Assembly: GCA_903772945.1 (NCBI GenBank)
Contig: CAICTM010000666.1
Coordinates: 1-53,878 of the forward strand
From: Seminavis robusta
Lineage: Eukaryota > Bacillariophyta > Bacillariophyceae > Naviculales > Naviculaceae
Length of the DNA: 53,878 nt
Direction: 5' to 3'
Under the pieces are notes generated by a model. It was not told where the DNA came from. It saw only the letters and a program-made list of their open reading frames with translations, and ran no database searches. Each line of letters starts with the position of its first letter. The stretch's first letter is position 1. A program made the position numbers and the translations under genes. Shown here in pieces: positions 42,764 to 53,800 of the stretch.

Positions 42764-45700
42764 TCAAGGCGGTGACCTGTCGATGTTTGAGCCACTCAAC
42801 CGGTCTCTCATATACCGAAATCTGTGATCATGGGTGTCGCCACTCTTCGATGTGCCTTCGTTATAGATAACTCTTTCCTCGGGAGGAGTAACAAAATGGA
42901 CATCCAATTTGATTCCAAGCTCGTAAAGAAAACGAAAGAGATCAGACCGATCCAGCTTTATTCGCCCGGATTCTTGCCAGCTATACCGATGTCTGAGAGC
43001 CATCTTGAAGTCGATTCTGTCGTTGTCTGCGTCAAAACGATCGTGGCGGATGTAACTGAGGCTGTCCCAAACTCGTGGACGTTCCTCGACGTATCTCTTT
43101 ATCTCAGATCTAAACTGATCCAGCTTGTTGCCTTCCAAAATGCACATGCGAGCATGGAATTCAAAGTGGACCGTGGCAAAGGCACTCCGTGCGCAGTTGA
43201 CAATTCTTGAGCCGGCAATGCTCCAGTTGTTGATTGTTGCAACCTCGTTCGTGTATGCGTATCGCAGCGTCGTTGTGGATAAGGTGATGTCTTCTACAAA
43301 CCATGTGTGCTTCGACACGTCGGGCTCTTGAGTCGGACAACGGACGAAGCAACATGTGAGCAGCGTGCTGCTTCCACGAGTGACTCAGTTCATCGCGATG
43401 AAATCCCTACACTTACCTGGATTAAGCCCTTCGGCTGAGGCCATGAAAATGCGACTGTGAAGAACGGAAGGCAAGGGAGCGTTAGAACAGTCAATGTAGC
43501 AGGCATACCGATACGTACGAGCGCAAAACTTACTCTCCGAGGTCATAAGGGCGCCGTATTGCTATCAACAGAATCCTGAACAGGCAAAATATTCAGAGAA
43601 TGAGGATACCTCAAACCTCAAGGCCAAGAGAGCGGTGTGCGAAAAACGATCATCATGTCTTACCCTTCGACGTATTTTGAAACGCTGGATCCCAAGGCAA
43701 AGGAAACCGAAACAAGGAGGGATGTGATAGAAAACAAGAGGGTCCAAGGATTGAGCTCAAGCAAACTAGACAACATCAAAACCAAAACAAAGTAGAACAG
43801 GCCGTTGAGGAGCCGCTCGAGGACGCTGTCGATCACGCTAGCGTTCCGGATGGACGCCCGAAAGTAGCGTAGCCGCTTGTAGATCTTGTCACAAGCTTGA
43901 ACAAAAGCAAGTAGAGGCAATCCACCGGTTCGATCCGGTGTGAACATGCGTTTGATCATTCGCCTCTTGGCAATGTTTTGAGTTTGCCCGTCTTCATCGA
44001 GAGTCAGGAGGGCTAAAACCTCGAACGGGAGTGTTTCTGAGTTTGCATCTTGTGAGGAGTCGGTCACGGTGGTTGGTGCAAGCTTCATCAAGCGGTAGTA
44101 CACTGCATGACTCGATGCAATGCACTCGTCCCGTGTGCTGGTGCATCCAAAGGCTTCGCCAAAGATGTTATCTTCATCTAGATGCGATAAAGCTCTGCGA
44201 AACTTCAAGATGTCATGGATAGAGACATCCGTCGACTGCGGGGTAGGAGTTAGGATACGAGTGCAGTGCAACAGAGATGAAACAGCGTTGTACAGCTGTG
44301 AGTGGGCTTACCTTATCCGACTTGCTGTCAGGCTCACTCCAGGAATCCAACAAGTCTTTGATCTTTATCCTTCCGCTTTCGGACTTGGTCAGTTGTCGTG
44401 AAAGTGGTATTTCTATGCTGGTTACTTTGTCGGCGTCGTCATTGTTCGCCCCCCTTGAATTCGTGTTCCTGTTACTTTGCATGCCAGCGTACGTATTGAA
44501 TTTTGTCGTTGTAGAATTCTTGCGATTCGGTGCTCGCATGGAATCAGTGGATTGCGAGTCGGCATCACTACCAGTATCATCTGCAGATGTGCTGTTCGGG
44601 AGTTCCATGTCGGCGGTAAAGAGGTAGTCCTTCAAATCTTTCTTTTTCGATTTCCTTGTCGATGAAATGATATCCCAGCTGTTGACAGTCTGAACTTCCT
44701 CATTTGATTCCTGTTCCACTTCCTTGTCGGCTTCTTCCGCTAGGGTCGCAATCTCGCTCAGCATGACGACATCTGCCAATATGCGTTCCAATCTAGGTTT
44801 GAACTCTGCAAACTGTTTCCTTCCGAATCTCAAAGCCAGCAAAGTTCGTTTCGCCGACACTACAAGAAGAGAGCAACCATGAGTCTACCGTATCGGTGCG
44901 ATTCAAAAAGGGGAAAGCTGCTTGTCTCTGTCTGCACTGTACTACGTTGTTTCTCACCTGCAAGTCCTCCCAACACGGCCGACAGCAGCACCCGCGTATA
45001 CAAGCCGCTGTTCAACATGAGTCCTTCGTAATGCTGATTAAAGAGTCCCATTCTTGTCCAATACATCCAATTTCTCTGAAAGGAATGGTCCCCGTGCATG
45101 AGCACCAAGTTCCAAACACCCCACGTGGACAGAATGAGAGGCCATCCTTTTCCGGTGGCCGCAATCAACGTCAGGAGTGGCCCGAGCGTCTGAACGGCCA
45201 ACCGCGTCCCGAGCATGAACCCATCGACGAGCACGTAGACGGTCAATCGCGCAATGCCCAATGTCACCGTTTGTCGAGTGGCAAAGAGCAGCCACCATGC
45301 CGCCGTGATATTGCCCGGTAGAAACGTGACAACCGGATTGTCGAGCAGATAATAAAAGACCGCCGACGCGAGCAGACACGGTACTCCCACCCATAGAAAG
45401 AAGGAGCGCACCAAGATATCATGACAGTTGGTGGCGACACGGTAGGGATGACACATGGCGCCCACCTCCCGCATCCATCGAGGAAAGAAATGCTTGACAC
45501 GAGCCGGATTGCCACAACAGGGAGAATAATATCCTTCGAGGACCGTGTCTAGTTTGGAATGTCGTCGTTTGCCGCTGCCATCATTGTTGTTGTTGTTGGT
45601 GGTTCCCACCACAGATGAATTGTTGCTGGTAAAGCTGGGGTTGATGTGAATACTATCAAGGAATCCGTCATGTCCCGTCGCAATATATCCCTCGGATGGT

Positions 45701-46491
45701 GGGTGTCGCTGAAATGGGGGTTCATGGAGAGGCAAGGAGGGTCTCGTCTCATACAAGGAGGGTCTCGTTTGGGAAGCACCACCAATGTTGTGAAAACTGT
45801 TTGTGGCAAAGACTAGGGGCACTGACTGTGCTCGAACATGTCGTCGCATTGGCAGAGGGATCAGTGGCACTTGTTGTTGTTGTTGTTGTCTATTGGATTC
45901 CTCCTCCTCATCGTCACTGCTGCTTGACAATTTGGCCTTTAACAAATGATGATCAAAGTCAGCAGCGTAGGGATTCTCCTTAATAGTGTCTTTCATGAGT
46001 CCATCTGTTTCATGCGGATGATTGTTGGTATGATGATCTGTTGTTGCTGCTGGTGATGTTATATTGAGAATGGCTTCCGTATCGTCCTCTTCTTGGATAT
46101 CCAAGAGTAGATTGCGCGCCGACGATTGCCGTCGTTTCCTCTTGAGTGCCGCGACGGCCTTGACTCGATTCATGCGTTTGACACGCTCGGCGACTTGCTC
46201 GAGTCGAGCTCTGTCATTCTGTTGTGGTTGTTGTTTGACGGAAGAAGACGAGGAGAGAGCTCGAAAAAGTTTGGACTCGTCATTATTATTGCCGTCTTGG
46301 TGGTCACCACCTCCGACAAGAAGAATAGAGGATGCCGTCGAACCTCTGTGATGCCTGGATTCGACTGCAGCAAATACATGACTTTCGGCGTCTTCGACAT
46401 CGAGATCCTGTACCGTGAGTGGTACCCTCACAAAGGACGACGAAGAGCCATTGCTACCCCGCCGTCCTCCGCTCTCGGGGTCGTCGTCCAT
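42764..46491 (-). CDS. MscS-type mechanosensitive ion channel, six exons (1098 aa)
   Basis: Exons (minus): 46491-44958, 44859-44312, 44235-43664, 43575-43534 (42 nt), 43454-43417 (38 nt), 43326-42764. All introns are GT/AG, 76-98 nt, and every junction restores frame. Start chosen at ATG 46491 (MDDDPESGG). About 340 N-terminal residues are low complexity, basic and Gln/Asn/Ser-rich. Exon 1 then codes about five membrane helices (for example ILVRSFFLWVGVPCLLASAV, WLLFATRQTVTLGIARLTVYV). Exon 3 has an EF-hand-like stretch (FTPDRTGGLPLLAFVQACD) and the pore helix region (LSSLLELNPWTLLFSITSLL, VSVSFALGSSVSKYVEG). The two micro-exons add ILLIAIRRPYDLGD and RIFMASAEGLNP; exon 6 adds the beta domain (TWFVEDITLSTTTLRYAYTN, EVATINNWSIAGSRIVN). 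This is the MSL/MscS core. Likely a tension-gated osmotic-release channel; which membrane is unknown. Confidence 0.88.
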
Positions 46492-46907
46492 GGTCGATCG
46501 AGGTTCCCTCAAAAGTGTGGGAAGATGAAAGTTAGTTGTTGGGTGAGAGTTGTGAGTTGTGAGGGCAACGAACAAGTCGGCCGGGTTTTGGAGGGACGTT
46601 AAACAGTGTCAGTTCCGCGAAAACGAATCCTGGAGAGTATGAGTCGAGTCACTATTTGTAAAAGATATCGGGTTTGGAAAATGAGAGAAAAATTTGACGA
46701 GGCCAAAGATGGCGGTGCCGCGTTGTTTGCATAGAAGACTGGATTCCTTGTCGCAAGGTTGAGCCGTGTTGTTGTGATGAACGTTGCCTTGGCATTGAAT
46801 GTTCAATACTGTACAGTAGCTTCTGGTTGGTTCTAGATAGCTGTGCATCAATTGATTGATTGATTGAGTGAAAAGCAACAAACAAGAGAAGATTGGTTCC
46901 ACTCGCC
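46492..46907. promoter_or_regulatory. Shared divergent promoter region
   Basis: About 416 bp between the start codons of the MscS channel (-) and the glycosyltransferase (+). It must hold both promoters and 5' UTRs. No clear TATA or repeat; a (TTGA)n run lies near 46850-46866. Inferred from gene arrangement only. Confidence 0.5.
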
Positions 46908-48971
46908 ATGGTAAAAGTACCATCAACTGAAACTTCCAAAGACAGCAGGATGTGTTTTCGCAAGGCGTCCCTATCCATTTCTCTGTTCGTGGCGGTGGTG
47001 ATTTCCTCTTCTGGTTTCTACTACAATTCTCGGTCGTTCTCGTATGTCTTGGATTACTTTGAGCTTCCCACGCAACTGGAACCATCGGGGGATTTTTCCA
47101 CTAGCACAAAAGAGGGCAACGGGAAGTATGACATTGACACCCCACAACCAAAGATGAAGAAAAAGCTGGTAGTACCCGATGGACAAGCCATGTTACGCCA
47201 AAAGTACTCCAACTGGGGAATTCCTCTGTTCTCGGTCGATCATCAGACATACAACAACAACAACAACAACCAACAAAAGTCCAAGCAAGAGAATAAACCA
47301 CCACCACCACCACTACAGCAGAGCAAGACTTCTGTTTCATTGAGACTGGATCCAGAACAAGTGAAAAAAGCCAAAAGTGGAGTCGATAGGAAGGAAGTCG
47401 TGCATCAGCTCAAGCAACAAATTGAGCAAGAACGAGCGTCCGCCAACAAGCCGCAAGCTAGAGTGTGGAAACCTCCCATATCTGTGAGCACTACTATTAA
47501 TAGTATTCGGCAACAACAACAACAAGATCCACCACCAACGACAAGAAAGAGTCGGAAAGAAAAAGAGGATCGGCTCGACGAACGGAAAAGGGAACGATCG
47601 GACAAACGAAAACGACAGCGAGAAGTCAAAGAACAACTCAAATTCAAACGACAACCACAACAACAACAACAATCCCAAACAACACCAAAGCAACGACTGC
47701 GACGCTCCGAAACAGCAATAGAAACTGACAACCATGAGGAAGATGGTGACACTAACACAACAACAGCCAAAGAGGAATTGATCAGAGGTGATCCTTACAC
47801 AAGGGAAACGGTAGCCTTTGCTGTTTTGAACGACCCCAACAATGCCGAGTTGGCTCAAAAGGCATCCAACTTTTACCAGTACCACTTTGAACAAATGAAA
47901 CAGTTGGTCAATTACACCAATGCATTGGTATGGGGCACGCCAGACCAAGCCAGGGAATACGGTGCATTCCTCGCCTACTTTCAAGTCGATGCCAACGAAC
48001 AACCATTGTATGTTGTTTCGGAAGAACAAAAGCAAAATGCCGATCCATCCGTCTTTCTGCATGGTCGCTACATTTATTGTGACAATGTGTGTCGCATGGC
48101 GCAGGCATTTCGCAAATACGAACGACACTACAAGGCAGCGCGACAAGCAGACAACAACAACAACCAATATGCCAAGACCGATCCAAGTAATGGGCACATT
48201 ATGATTTTGGGGCTCAACGAGAATTGGGGATCCTTCTCGCAAACGGTAGTCAACAAGACGGTGGATTGGACCGAAGATTTGGAACATTCGTGGCAACAAC
48301 AGGGTTGCTCACGACAAGATATTGACGACTACTTGGACAATCCCAATACCAAGGCTGTCATTACGACTCAATTCCAAATCATGAATCATCCCAAGGTACA
48401 TTCCATACCACTGGGTATGGTGACTATCGATTCCGAATGGAAGGATCTCATGCAAGTGCTGTATGAAAATCAACCGCGACCACTTCCTGCGGCACGACAA
48501 TATTATAGACTCGATCCACGACCGCAGCTGTTGATGATCAACAGTTCTCCAACAGAGACAAGATCGCGAATGTATGATATCGTATCGAAAAACTTTCGCA
48601 AGGAGGGAATGGTGGTTCGAAATTCCTTCAAGGAATATGGGTTTACAGAATACCGAAAGGAGCTGCGCCGTTCCAAGTTCATTCTCAGTCCGTCTGGAAT
48701 GGGGATGGATTGCTATCGACATTGGGAGGCAATGTACATGGGGACGATTCCGGTCATTGAACATTTGAATCGAGATGACGGTTGGTACCGGACATTGGAC
48801 AATCTACCCGTGGCCATGATTGATTCCTACAGCAACCTTACTCCTCATTGGCTGGAACAGGAGTATATCCGCATCATGTCCCGACCACTAGCGTACTATG
48901 AGTACGAACGACTGACAAAGGACTTTTGGATCAAATTCTACAAATCCAGTCTGGAGCCACAGTTGTCGTAG
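46908..48971 (+). CDS. Exostosin-like (GT47-type) glycosyltransferase (687 aa)
   Basis: ATG 46908 (CCATGG context), TAG at 48969-48971. Signal anchor at about residues 20-38 (SLSISLFVAVVISSSGFYY), so type II, probably Golgi. A long stem, residues about 80-290, is Gln/Lys/Arg-rich (KSRKEKEDRLDERKRERSDK, poly-Q). The catalytic part starts near 300 and includes ILGLNENWGSFSQTVVNKTV, HPKVHSIPLGMV and, at 591-618, FILSPSGMGMDCYRHWEAMY followed by MGTIPVIE, the exostosin-like nucleotide-sugar region. It shares HPK(L/V)H.IP(V/L)G and the DxYRxWE...LGT(V/I)PI blocks with the 23048-24768 protein, so the two are distant members of one family. Single exon, divergent from the MscS gene. Donor and acceptor sugars unknown. 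Confidence 0.78.
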   Translation: MVKVPSTETSKDSRMCFRKASLSISLFVAVVISSSGFYYNSRSFSYVLDYFELPTQLEPSGDFSTSTKEGNGKYDIDTPQPKMKKKLVVPDGQAMLRQKYSNWGIPLFSVDHQTYNNNNNNQQKSKQENKPPPPPLQQSKTSVSLRLDPEQVKKAKSGVDRKEVVHQLKQQIEQERASANKPQARVWKPPISVSTTINSIRQQQQQDPPPTTRKSRKEKEDRLDERKRERSDKRKRQREVKEQLKFKRQPQQQQQSQTTPKQRLRRSETAIETDNHEEDGDTNTTTAKEELIRGDPYTRETVAFAVLNDPNNAELAQKASNFYQYHFEQMKQLVNYTNALVWGTPDQAREYGAFLAYFQVDANEQPLYVVSEEQKQNADPSVFLHGRYIYCDNVCRMAQAFRKYERHYKAARQADNNNNQYAKTDPSNGHIMILGLNENWGSFSQTVVNKTVDWTEDLEHSWQQQGCSRQDIDDYLDNPNTKAVITTQFQIMNHPKVHSIPLGMVTIDSEWKDLMQVLYENQPRPLPAARQYYRLDPRPQLLMINSSPTETRSRMYDIVSKNFRKEGMVVRNSFKEYGFTEYRKELRRSKFILSPSGMGMDCYRHWEAMYMGTIPVIEHLNRDDGWYRTLDNLPVAMIDSYSNLTPHWLEQEYIRIMSRPLAYYEYERLTKDFWIKFYKSSLEPQLS

Positions 48972-49952
48972 TTGTACTGTATGTGGCAAGGAGACCACAC
49001 AATGGGACACAAGCAAATGGTTGCCTTTGTCGCAGGATTTTTAAGCACACCTTTTTCCCCTTTCAAGCCACACAGGGGTCTCTGTGTTTGGTGCAGCCGA
49101 ACCTGGAGCATCCATCTTATTTCAAGAGCGGATGCCTCCACTTTGTAGGGCTTCTGCAACTTCATTGAAAGGTGGACACTGACCGTGTACGAAATAAATC
49201 TAGCTAGTTAGGGACAGATCGCATGGTTAGTTGCTAGAGGACAAAGCCATGTAGTTATTAGCTACAGGTCCGAAAATGCGGCGATGACAATACTTCTGAC
49301 CGCTTCAATGCCCTCTTCCGCTCTGGCCCCATGCTTCGTTCCTTCGCACATGGCTTCCTTTATTGACATTAGGCATCCTCCCATTCAAGTACTCCAAAGG
49401 GCAAACCACCTGGCTTTGCAGCCACATGCCCCTGCTTCAGTCTGTTTCAGTCTGCCCCAGAGGCCTTGCTGACCCATCACTGCTGCCTTCTCCCGCTACA
49501 GCCACATCATCCCACCGCCGTACCCCCATCCTGAGCGATGGGCACAACACTGTTAATCTCATATTATTCTTTCTACACGACCCGGGACCGCTGGATAGAG
49601 AAAACGGTTTCTTCGTGCCATTCGATCTGGCCTCACCAAAGGATGATGGATCGCGAAACAACAAACGAACGCCCGGTGGAAAGGTAGCTACATGTAGCTC
49701 TCTACATGCCTAGCTAGTACTGCATAGAGAAGGGAACATACTTCGTATTGCGCTGTGTACCTGGTAGCTTTGTATTATCATTTTGTTATTCAATATGTGC
49801 AGTGCATGTATGTGTACGAAACGAAACGAGTTCGATTGGTTTGTGTGATGAGGGAATGTGTTTCTTGGTGAGTCGAGTCGAGGGCGATCGGAGGAGGGAA
49901 TTTGCGAGCGAGGAAGAGATCGGCCAAGGAGTGTGTCTTGCAGTTAACTGGC
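48972..49952. other. Spacer, nothing recognised
   Basis: About 1 kb between the stop codons of two convergent genes. Short frames (for example 49363-49713) have no recognisable motifs. Confidence 0.45.
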
Positions 49953-51716
49953 TTAGGATCCATACAAGGCAGCAACATCTTCTGCAGTTACATCTGCCTC
50001 CGGATCAAGTGTATCGGCATACGACATGGATCCAACCGACTCCGAAGTCGGTGAAGCAGTGCTGTAATCAGCCGATAGACGACGAGGTGGCTTGTGGGCA
50101 TGATCCAGCTCCTCGTAGTAATGTTGTTCGTCAATGTCGACGCCAACATCGAACTCTCCGACGGACCTTCGCCTTGTGGTGGATCGTCTCGCGCTGTCGC
50201 TCTCTCCACCCATACCGGCAAGATGACCCCGGCTCGTGGTTCTCTGATACCCCGCCAAACTGTTCCTGCTGGTGGAACGACGGATATTGCTGCTACCCGA
50301 AGTGCTCTGCTGCTGCTGCTGCGGCTGCCCGGACAAGCTGCCCTTGCTGCTGGAACGTCGAACAGTGGAACTTCCGCTGCTTTGAACACTTGTCAGGCTG
50401 CCGCGACTACTCACTCGTGGCATGCCATTGCTGGTAGTCGAATTGGCGCTGCCCCTCAAGTCACCACCACGACTGGTCGTCGAATTGGCGCTGCCCCGGA
50501 GGCCACCACCACTGGTGGTACTTCTCCTCGGGTTGCTGCCATGCTGGCTCGTGGAGTGTTCGCTCATCTCCTCGGTGGCCTTCATGCGGGCCGCATACAG
50601 CCGGTTCTCCAACTTTTCCTTTTCTTCACTGTTGATACGCAGCGCCACTTCTTTGCTGACTTCGCACTGCACTCCCAAATAGTTCTTGATCCGGCCCTTG
50701 GTATCACGCAGCGCCGTCATGAAGAGGCGGTTGTAGAACTTGCTCCCATCCTTGCGGTAGTTGGTCAAGCACACGTGGCAATCGGATCCTTCTTCAATGG
50801 AGAGTCGGATGCGGTAGACGGCATACTGATCCGTCTCGTCCCCTTGCAAGAAACGGCAATTTTTCCCGAGAATCTCATTGAGATCGTACCCCGTCATGTT
50901 GAGAAAGGACTGGGACGCAAACGTAATGGGATTGTCCGGCAATGTGGGATCAGAGAGACAAAAGTTCTGCTGGGTGTACTCGAGTCCCTCGGCCAGATCC
51001 AAATCACACTGCTGCAGGGGCGAATCCCGCGACGCGTACTTGAGATCGGGAGCATTGATATCTCCTTCGACCGCCGTAATGACATAGTCGGGATCTTGTC
51101 CGCGACTGCGCATGAGCTCGGCGAGACGGAGTTGCTTGAGACGTGTAATGTGGGTTTCTTCCTTGACCATTCCCATGAGACCCGCCAAGGTTTTCTTGTT
51201 GTGACGTTCTTCTGCTTCCCGGAGCATGGCCAAGGAACGTGACTCGGTGAGGGCATCGACAAACTGCAAGTCGGCCATTCGGGCTTCTTCCGAAGCTCTT
51301 CGTTGCTGCGCTCGATCCACCAAGGGATCTCCCGTCTTCATGGCCAACCGCCGGTGTACCTTGTTAATGGGTGCCAGGATCCCGTTGTTCTTGCCAACAT
51401 CCGCAAAGTATTTCTTTCCCTGATAGACACCATTGCACGTTCCACGCCCAATCGAAGGACCCGTGAGCTGAATGCCCACGTACGTGCCCCTGGCAAAGTG
51501 AACCTTGCCCACGTAGACCACCAAGCCTTGGAGAAAGGCCGCTTTGGCATCGGCCAAAGAGACCTTGTCTTCGAGTCTCAAGCTCTTCTCCGAGTTGTCT
51601 ACCCAATCCGACGTTCTCAGCAACATCTTGTCGTTGCGGTCCATGCGACGCGTGGGAGCATCCTTGGCTTTGGCATGGTTATTCACCGCGGTGGAGGATC
51701 TGCTAGTGCTGAACAT
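49953..51716 (-). CDS. CAP-Gly plus LOV domain photoreceptor-like protein (587 aa)
   Basis: Single-exon gene, ATG 51716, TAA 49953-49955. Residues about 63-123 fit a CAP-Gly domain (GLVVYVGKVHFARGTYVGIQ ... GRGTCNGVYQGKKYF), with the canonical GKNDG loop altered to GRGTCNG. A charged helical linker follows (about 130-205). Residues about 245-358 are a PAS domain of LOV type: NPITFASQSFLNMTGY, then GKNCRFLQGDETDQ with the photoactive Cys at 287 (codon 50856-50858), LTNYRKDGSKFYNRLF and GVQCEV. FMN-contact residues Asn286, Arg288, Gln291, Asn319, Asn329 and Gln350 are all present, so blue-light flavin-cysteinyl photochemistry is expected. The C-terminal 220 residues are Ser/Arg/Gly-rich with repeats of RGGDLRGSANSTTS and RRSTSRNSLAG type, likely phosphorylated and disordered. 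No bZIP, so not an aureochrome. A link between light and microtubules is inferred. Confidence 0.85.
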   Translation of the reverse strand: MFSTSRSSTAVNNHAKAKDAPTRRMDRNDKMLLRTSDWVDNSEKSLRLEDKVSLADAKAAFLQGLVVYVGKVHFARGTYVGIQLTGPSIGRGTCNGVYQGKKYFADVGKNNGILAPINKVHRRLAMKTGDPLVDRAQQRRASEEARMADLQFVDALTESRSLAMLREAEERHNKKTLAGLMGMVKEETHITRLKQLRLAELMRSRGQDPDYVITAVEGDINAPDLKYASRDSPLQQCDLDLAEGLEYTQQNFCLSDPTLPDNPITFASQSFLNMTGYDLNEILGKNCRFLQGDETDQYAVYRIRLSIEEGSDCHVCLTNYRKDGSKFYNRLFMTALRDTKGRIKNYLGVQCEVSKEVALRINSEEKEKLENRLYAARMKATEEMSEHSTSQHGSNPRRSTTSGGGLRGSANSTTSRGGDLRGSANSTTSNGMPRVSSRGSLTSVQSSGSSTVRRSSSKGSLSGQPQQQQQSTSGSSNIRRSTSRNSLAGYQRTTSRGHLAGMGGESDSARRSTTRRRSVGEFDVGVDIDEQHYYEELDHAHKPPRRLSADYSTASPTSESVGSMSYADTLDPEADVTAEDVAALYGS

Positions 51717-53800
51717 GATAGATAGTCTAGATACTGCTGCTAACGTTCGTTGCTCTTTCTATGTGACCTACCGTATGTGACAATATGTATGAAAGTATTG
51801 GCTCGAGGACAACAGAAAAAAGTGAGGATGTTGTATCCGGGCCTTCCTGTACAATGCAAAAGTGGGCTTCTTGGCTTCAGTTTCTTGTAGCTACTGGCTA
51901 ACTTGTGGTTGCATTGCTGGCGGCTGCTCTACTGTAGTAGATAGCTTGTCGGTATGCATAGTGGTGGCACCAAAGCGAGAGAATCTGAATGAAAATGTGA
52001 GGGATACAATAAGAAATCCGGCTTCAAGGGCAACGTGGCTTCGTCCACGTTTTTAGTGTGTCTTGCGCGTTAATTAAAAAGATATCAAATGAACGTCAAT
52101 GAAGTGCTCCTTTCAAGCCTATTAAGACTAGTACTTATTGGTTCGAAGTTATAGTGACCGTCTGAGAGTCAGGTGACCAGAGTGATTTAAGGATGTGACC
52201 AGTTGAGGTTGGACATCAGAAAATGGAGAATTACGTGTTCCTTGGTGTCACCACTACCATCCTTTACCTTCGAAATCATAGGCGGCAGCTCTCATCACTT
52301 ATTATTAGCTACACTGTATCCGGAGATTGGATGGTTAGCTATCATAGCCAGGCATACCAATAGCCCACACAGAGACCTTCCAGTTCCAGCCTTCCAGTAT
52401 CCAGATCACCGCATGAACAGCCTTTCTGGATGGCACCGGAACAGAGCGATTGAGTTGTCATTTATTTATTTGGTTGTGAAGCTGCTGTCGCTTTTATTAG
52501 GTCCAGCAAGAAGATGGAACTGAAGCCCTAATGCGAGGTTTCACGAAAATCTTCATGGAGCGTTGACACGTTGACACTCTATGCAGGCAGCTGGCAACTT
52601 CGTTGAAATTCAGCAAACTAGATGGCCGGGGGGCAATGCGAAATCTACCCCAACGAGGTTTTACAAGACACCAACAAATCGAACCAGAAGGTTTTGTGGC
52701 TCGGAATGGTGGATGGAGCCTGCTGTCCGGTCATCTATTATCTATTACATGTATCAGGTAGTCCATGGGGCCATGACTTGGGCATCTTCGAGTTTCGAGT
52801 GTATTGTAGAGCTATCATATTATCTACCTTCTTGTGAATGCGATTTCAATCGGATGGCCCATCCAGCCAGCATCCAAAAGAAGGAGAGCTAAAGAAGTCC
52901 AATGATACAGATTAAAGATGCTCGGCCAGAGAAGTTATTGTTCTCAATTCTCAACCAGAACAAGCCAGCAGCTTCAAATCAAAAGGACCTCGCCCAATGG
53001 GACAACCCTTGGTGAGTGATCCTACGATCCTACCAGCATTCCTTCAACCTTCAACTGAAATCGGCATTCGTATTCCTTTTCGAGCCAATTCTGAGCTGTG
53101 TGACTCTTCAACAAAACTATTGATCATGCTGCCAACACTTTCAAAATCCGGGACATAGTCTACTAGCTAGTGCTCGCCCTTTTGCACCTGCAACGACCAA
53201 CACTCAGGCACGTCTCGCCCCCGCACTCTTCACGGTTTGGTCGCACTTGGTGTTGAGTCATGAGTATCCGGGACTGAAATTCGAAATCGACTGGACCACC
53301 AAAGCGATTCCTCACTTTTCTTTTTAGACTGACTTTAAAATAGCTCACCATGGCCAAACAGTCTCTCTAGTGTTTAATCAACATCTAAAAAGAAAAGGCT
53401 GTTTACCAGTTACATTACAGACCTTCAGGTGCTCTTGAGGAGCGAAGGAACAAGCCGAAACGGAGCTTTAGAGCCTCCGAAAGCGAGTAAGTAGACGACC
53501 GTGAATTGAGGTGAAGAGCACCGATTCGTCGGTTCGACACCTTCCGACTGTCTACAGGACAAGCCAAGGGTATCATTCCGACTGCAGGAGTGTGCACTAC
53601 ACGGCTACCTACTCAGATAACAACAAAAGGACTGGTGTTACCGATTGAACGGTCGAAAAGCACCATTGTCGGTCCTTTTTTCTTTCTTTCGTTTTCGATC
53701 GAAGAAACTCGCTGACACCTGGTGAGTCCAGTGAGTCAAATTGACTCATTTGACTCGAATCGGAATTCCGATCGCGACTCGATTCGGAAACGGGAATCAG
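51717..53800. other. Spacer, nothing recognised except AP-1-like palindromes at the right
   Basis: About 2 kb without a supportable gene. Towards the right, about 53725-53795, TGAGTCA/TGACTCA-type and GAATCGGAATTCCGAT palindromic motifs appear and lead into the TGACGTCA array. A retroelement LTR or a promoter of a gene beyond the edge cannot be excluded. Confidence 0.45.

Noticed and set aside
47101..48299. Hydrophobic 320-codon frame on the minus strand opposite the glycosyltransferase
   Set aside because: Antisense of Gln/Asn/Lys-rich coding sequence yields Leu/Val/Cys/Phe runs; no independent evidence.
49363..49713. 116-codon + strand frame in the 49-kb spacer
   Set aside because: First codon is not a convincing ATG context, no motif, no splice signals.
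50094..51242. 382-codon frame opposite the CAP-Gly/LOV gene
   Set aside because: Shadow frame; the minus-strand protein has clear conserved domains and this one has none.
52581..52892. Overlapping + strand frames of 70-103 codons
   Set aside because: Two frames overlap with similar length and neither has recognisable motifs; likely non-coding.
53400..53700. Possible LTR of a retrotransposon
   Set aside because: No paired copy, no TG...CA ends or primer binding site could be identified within the window.
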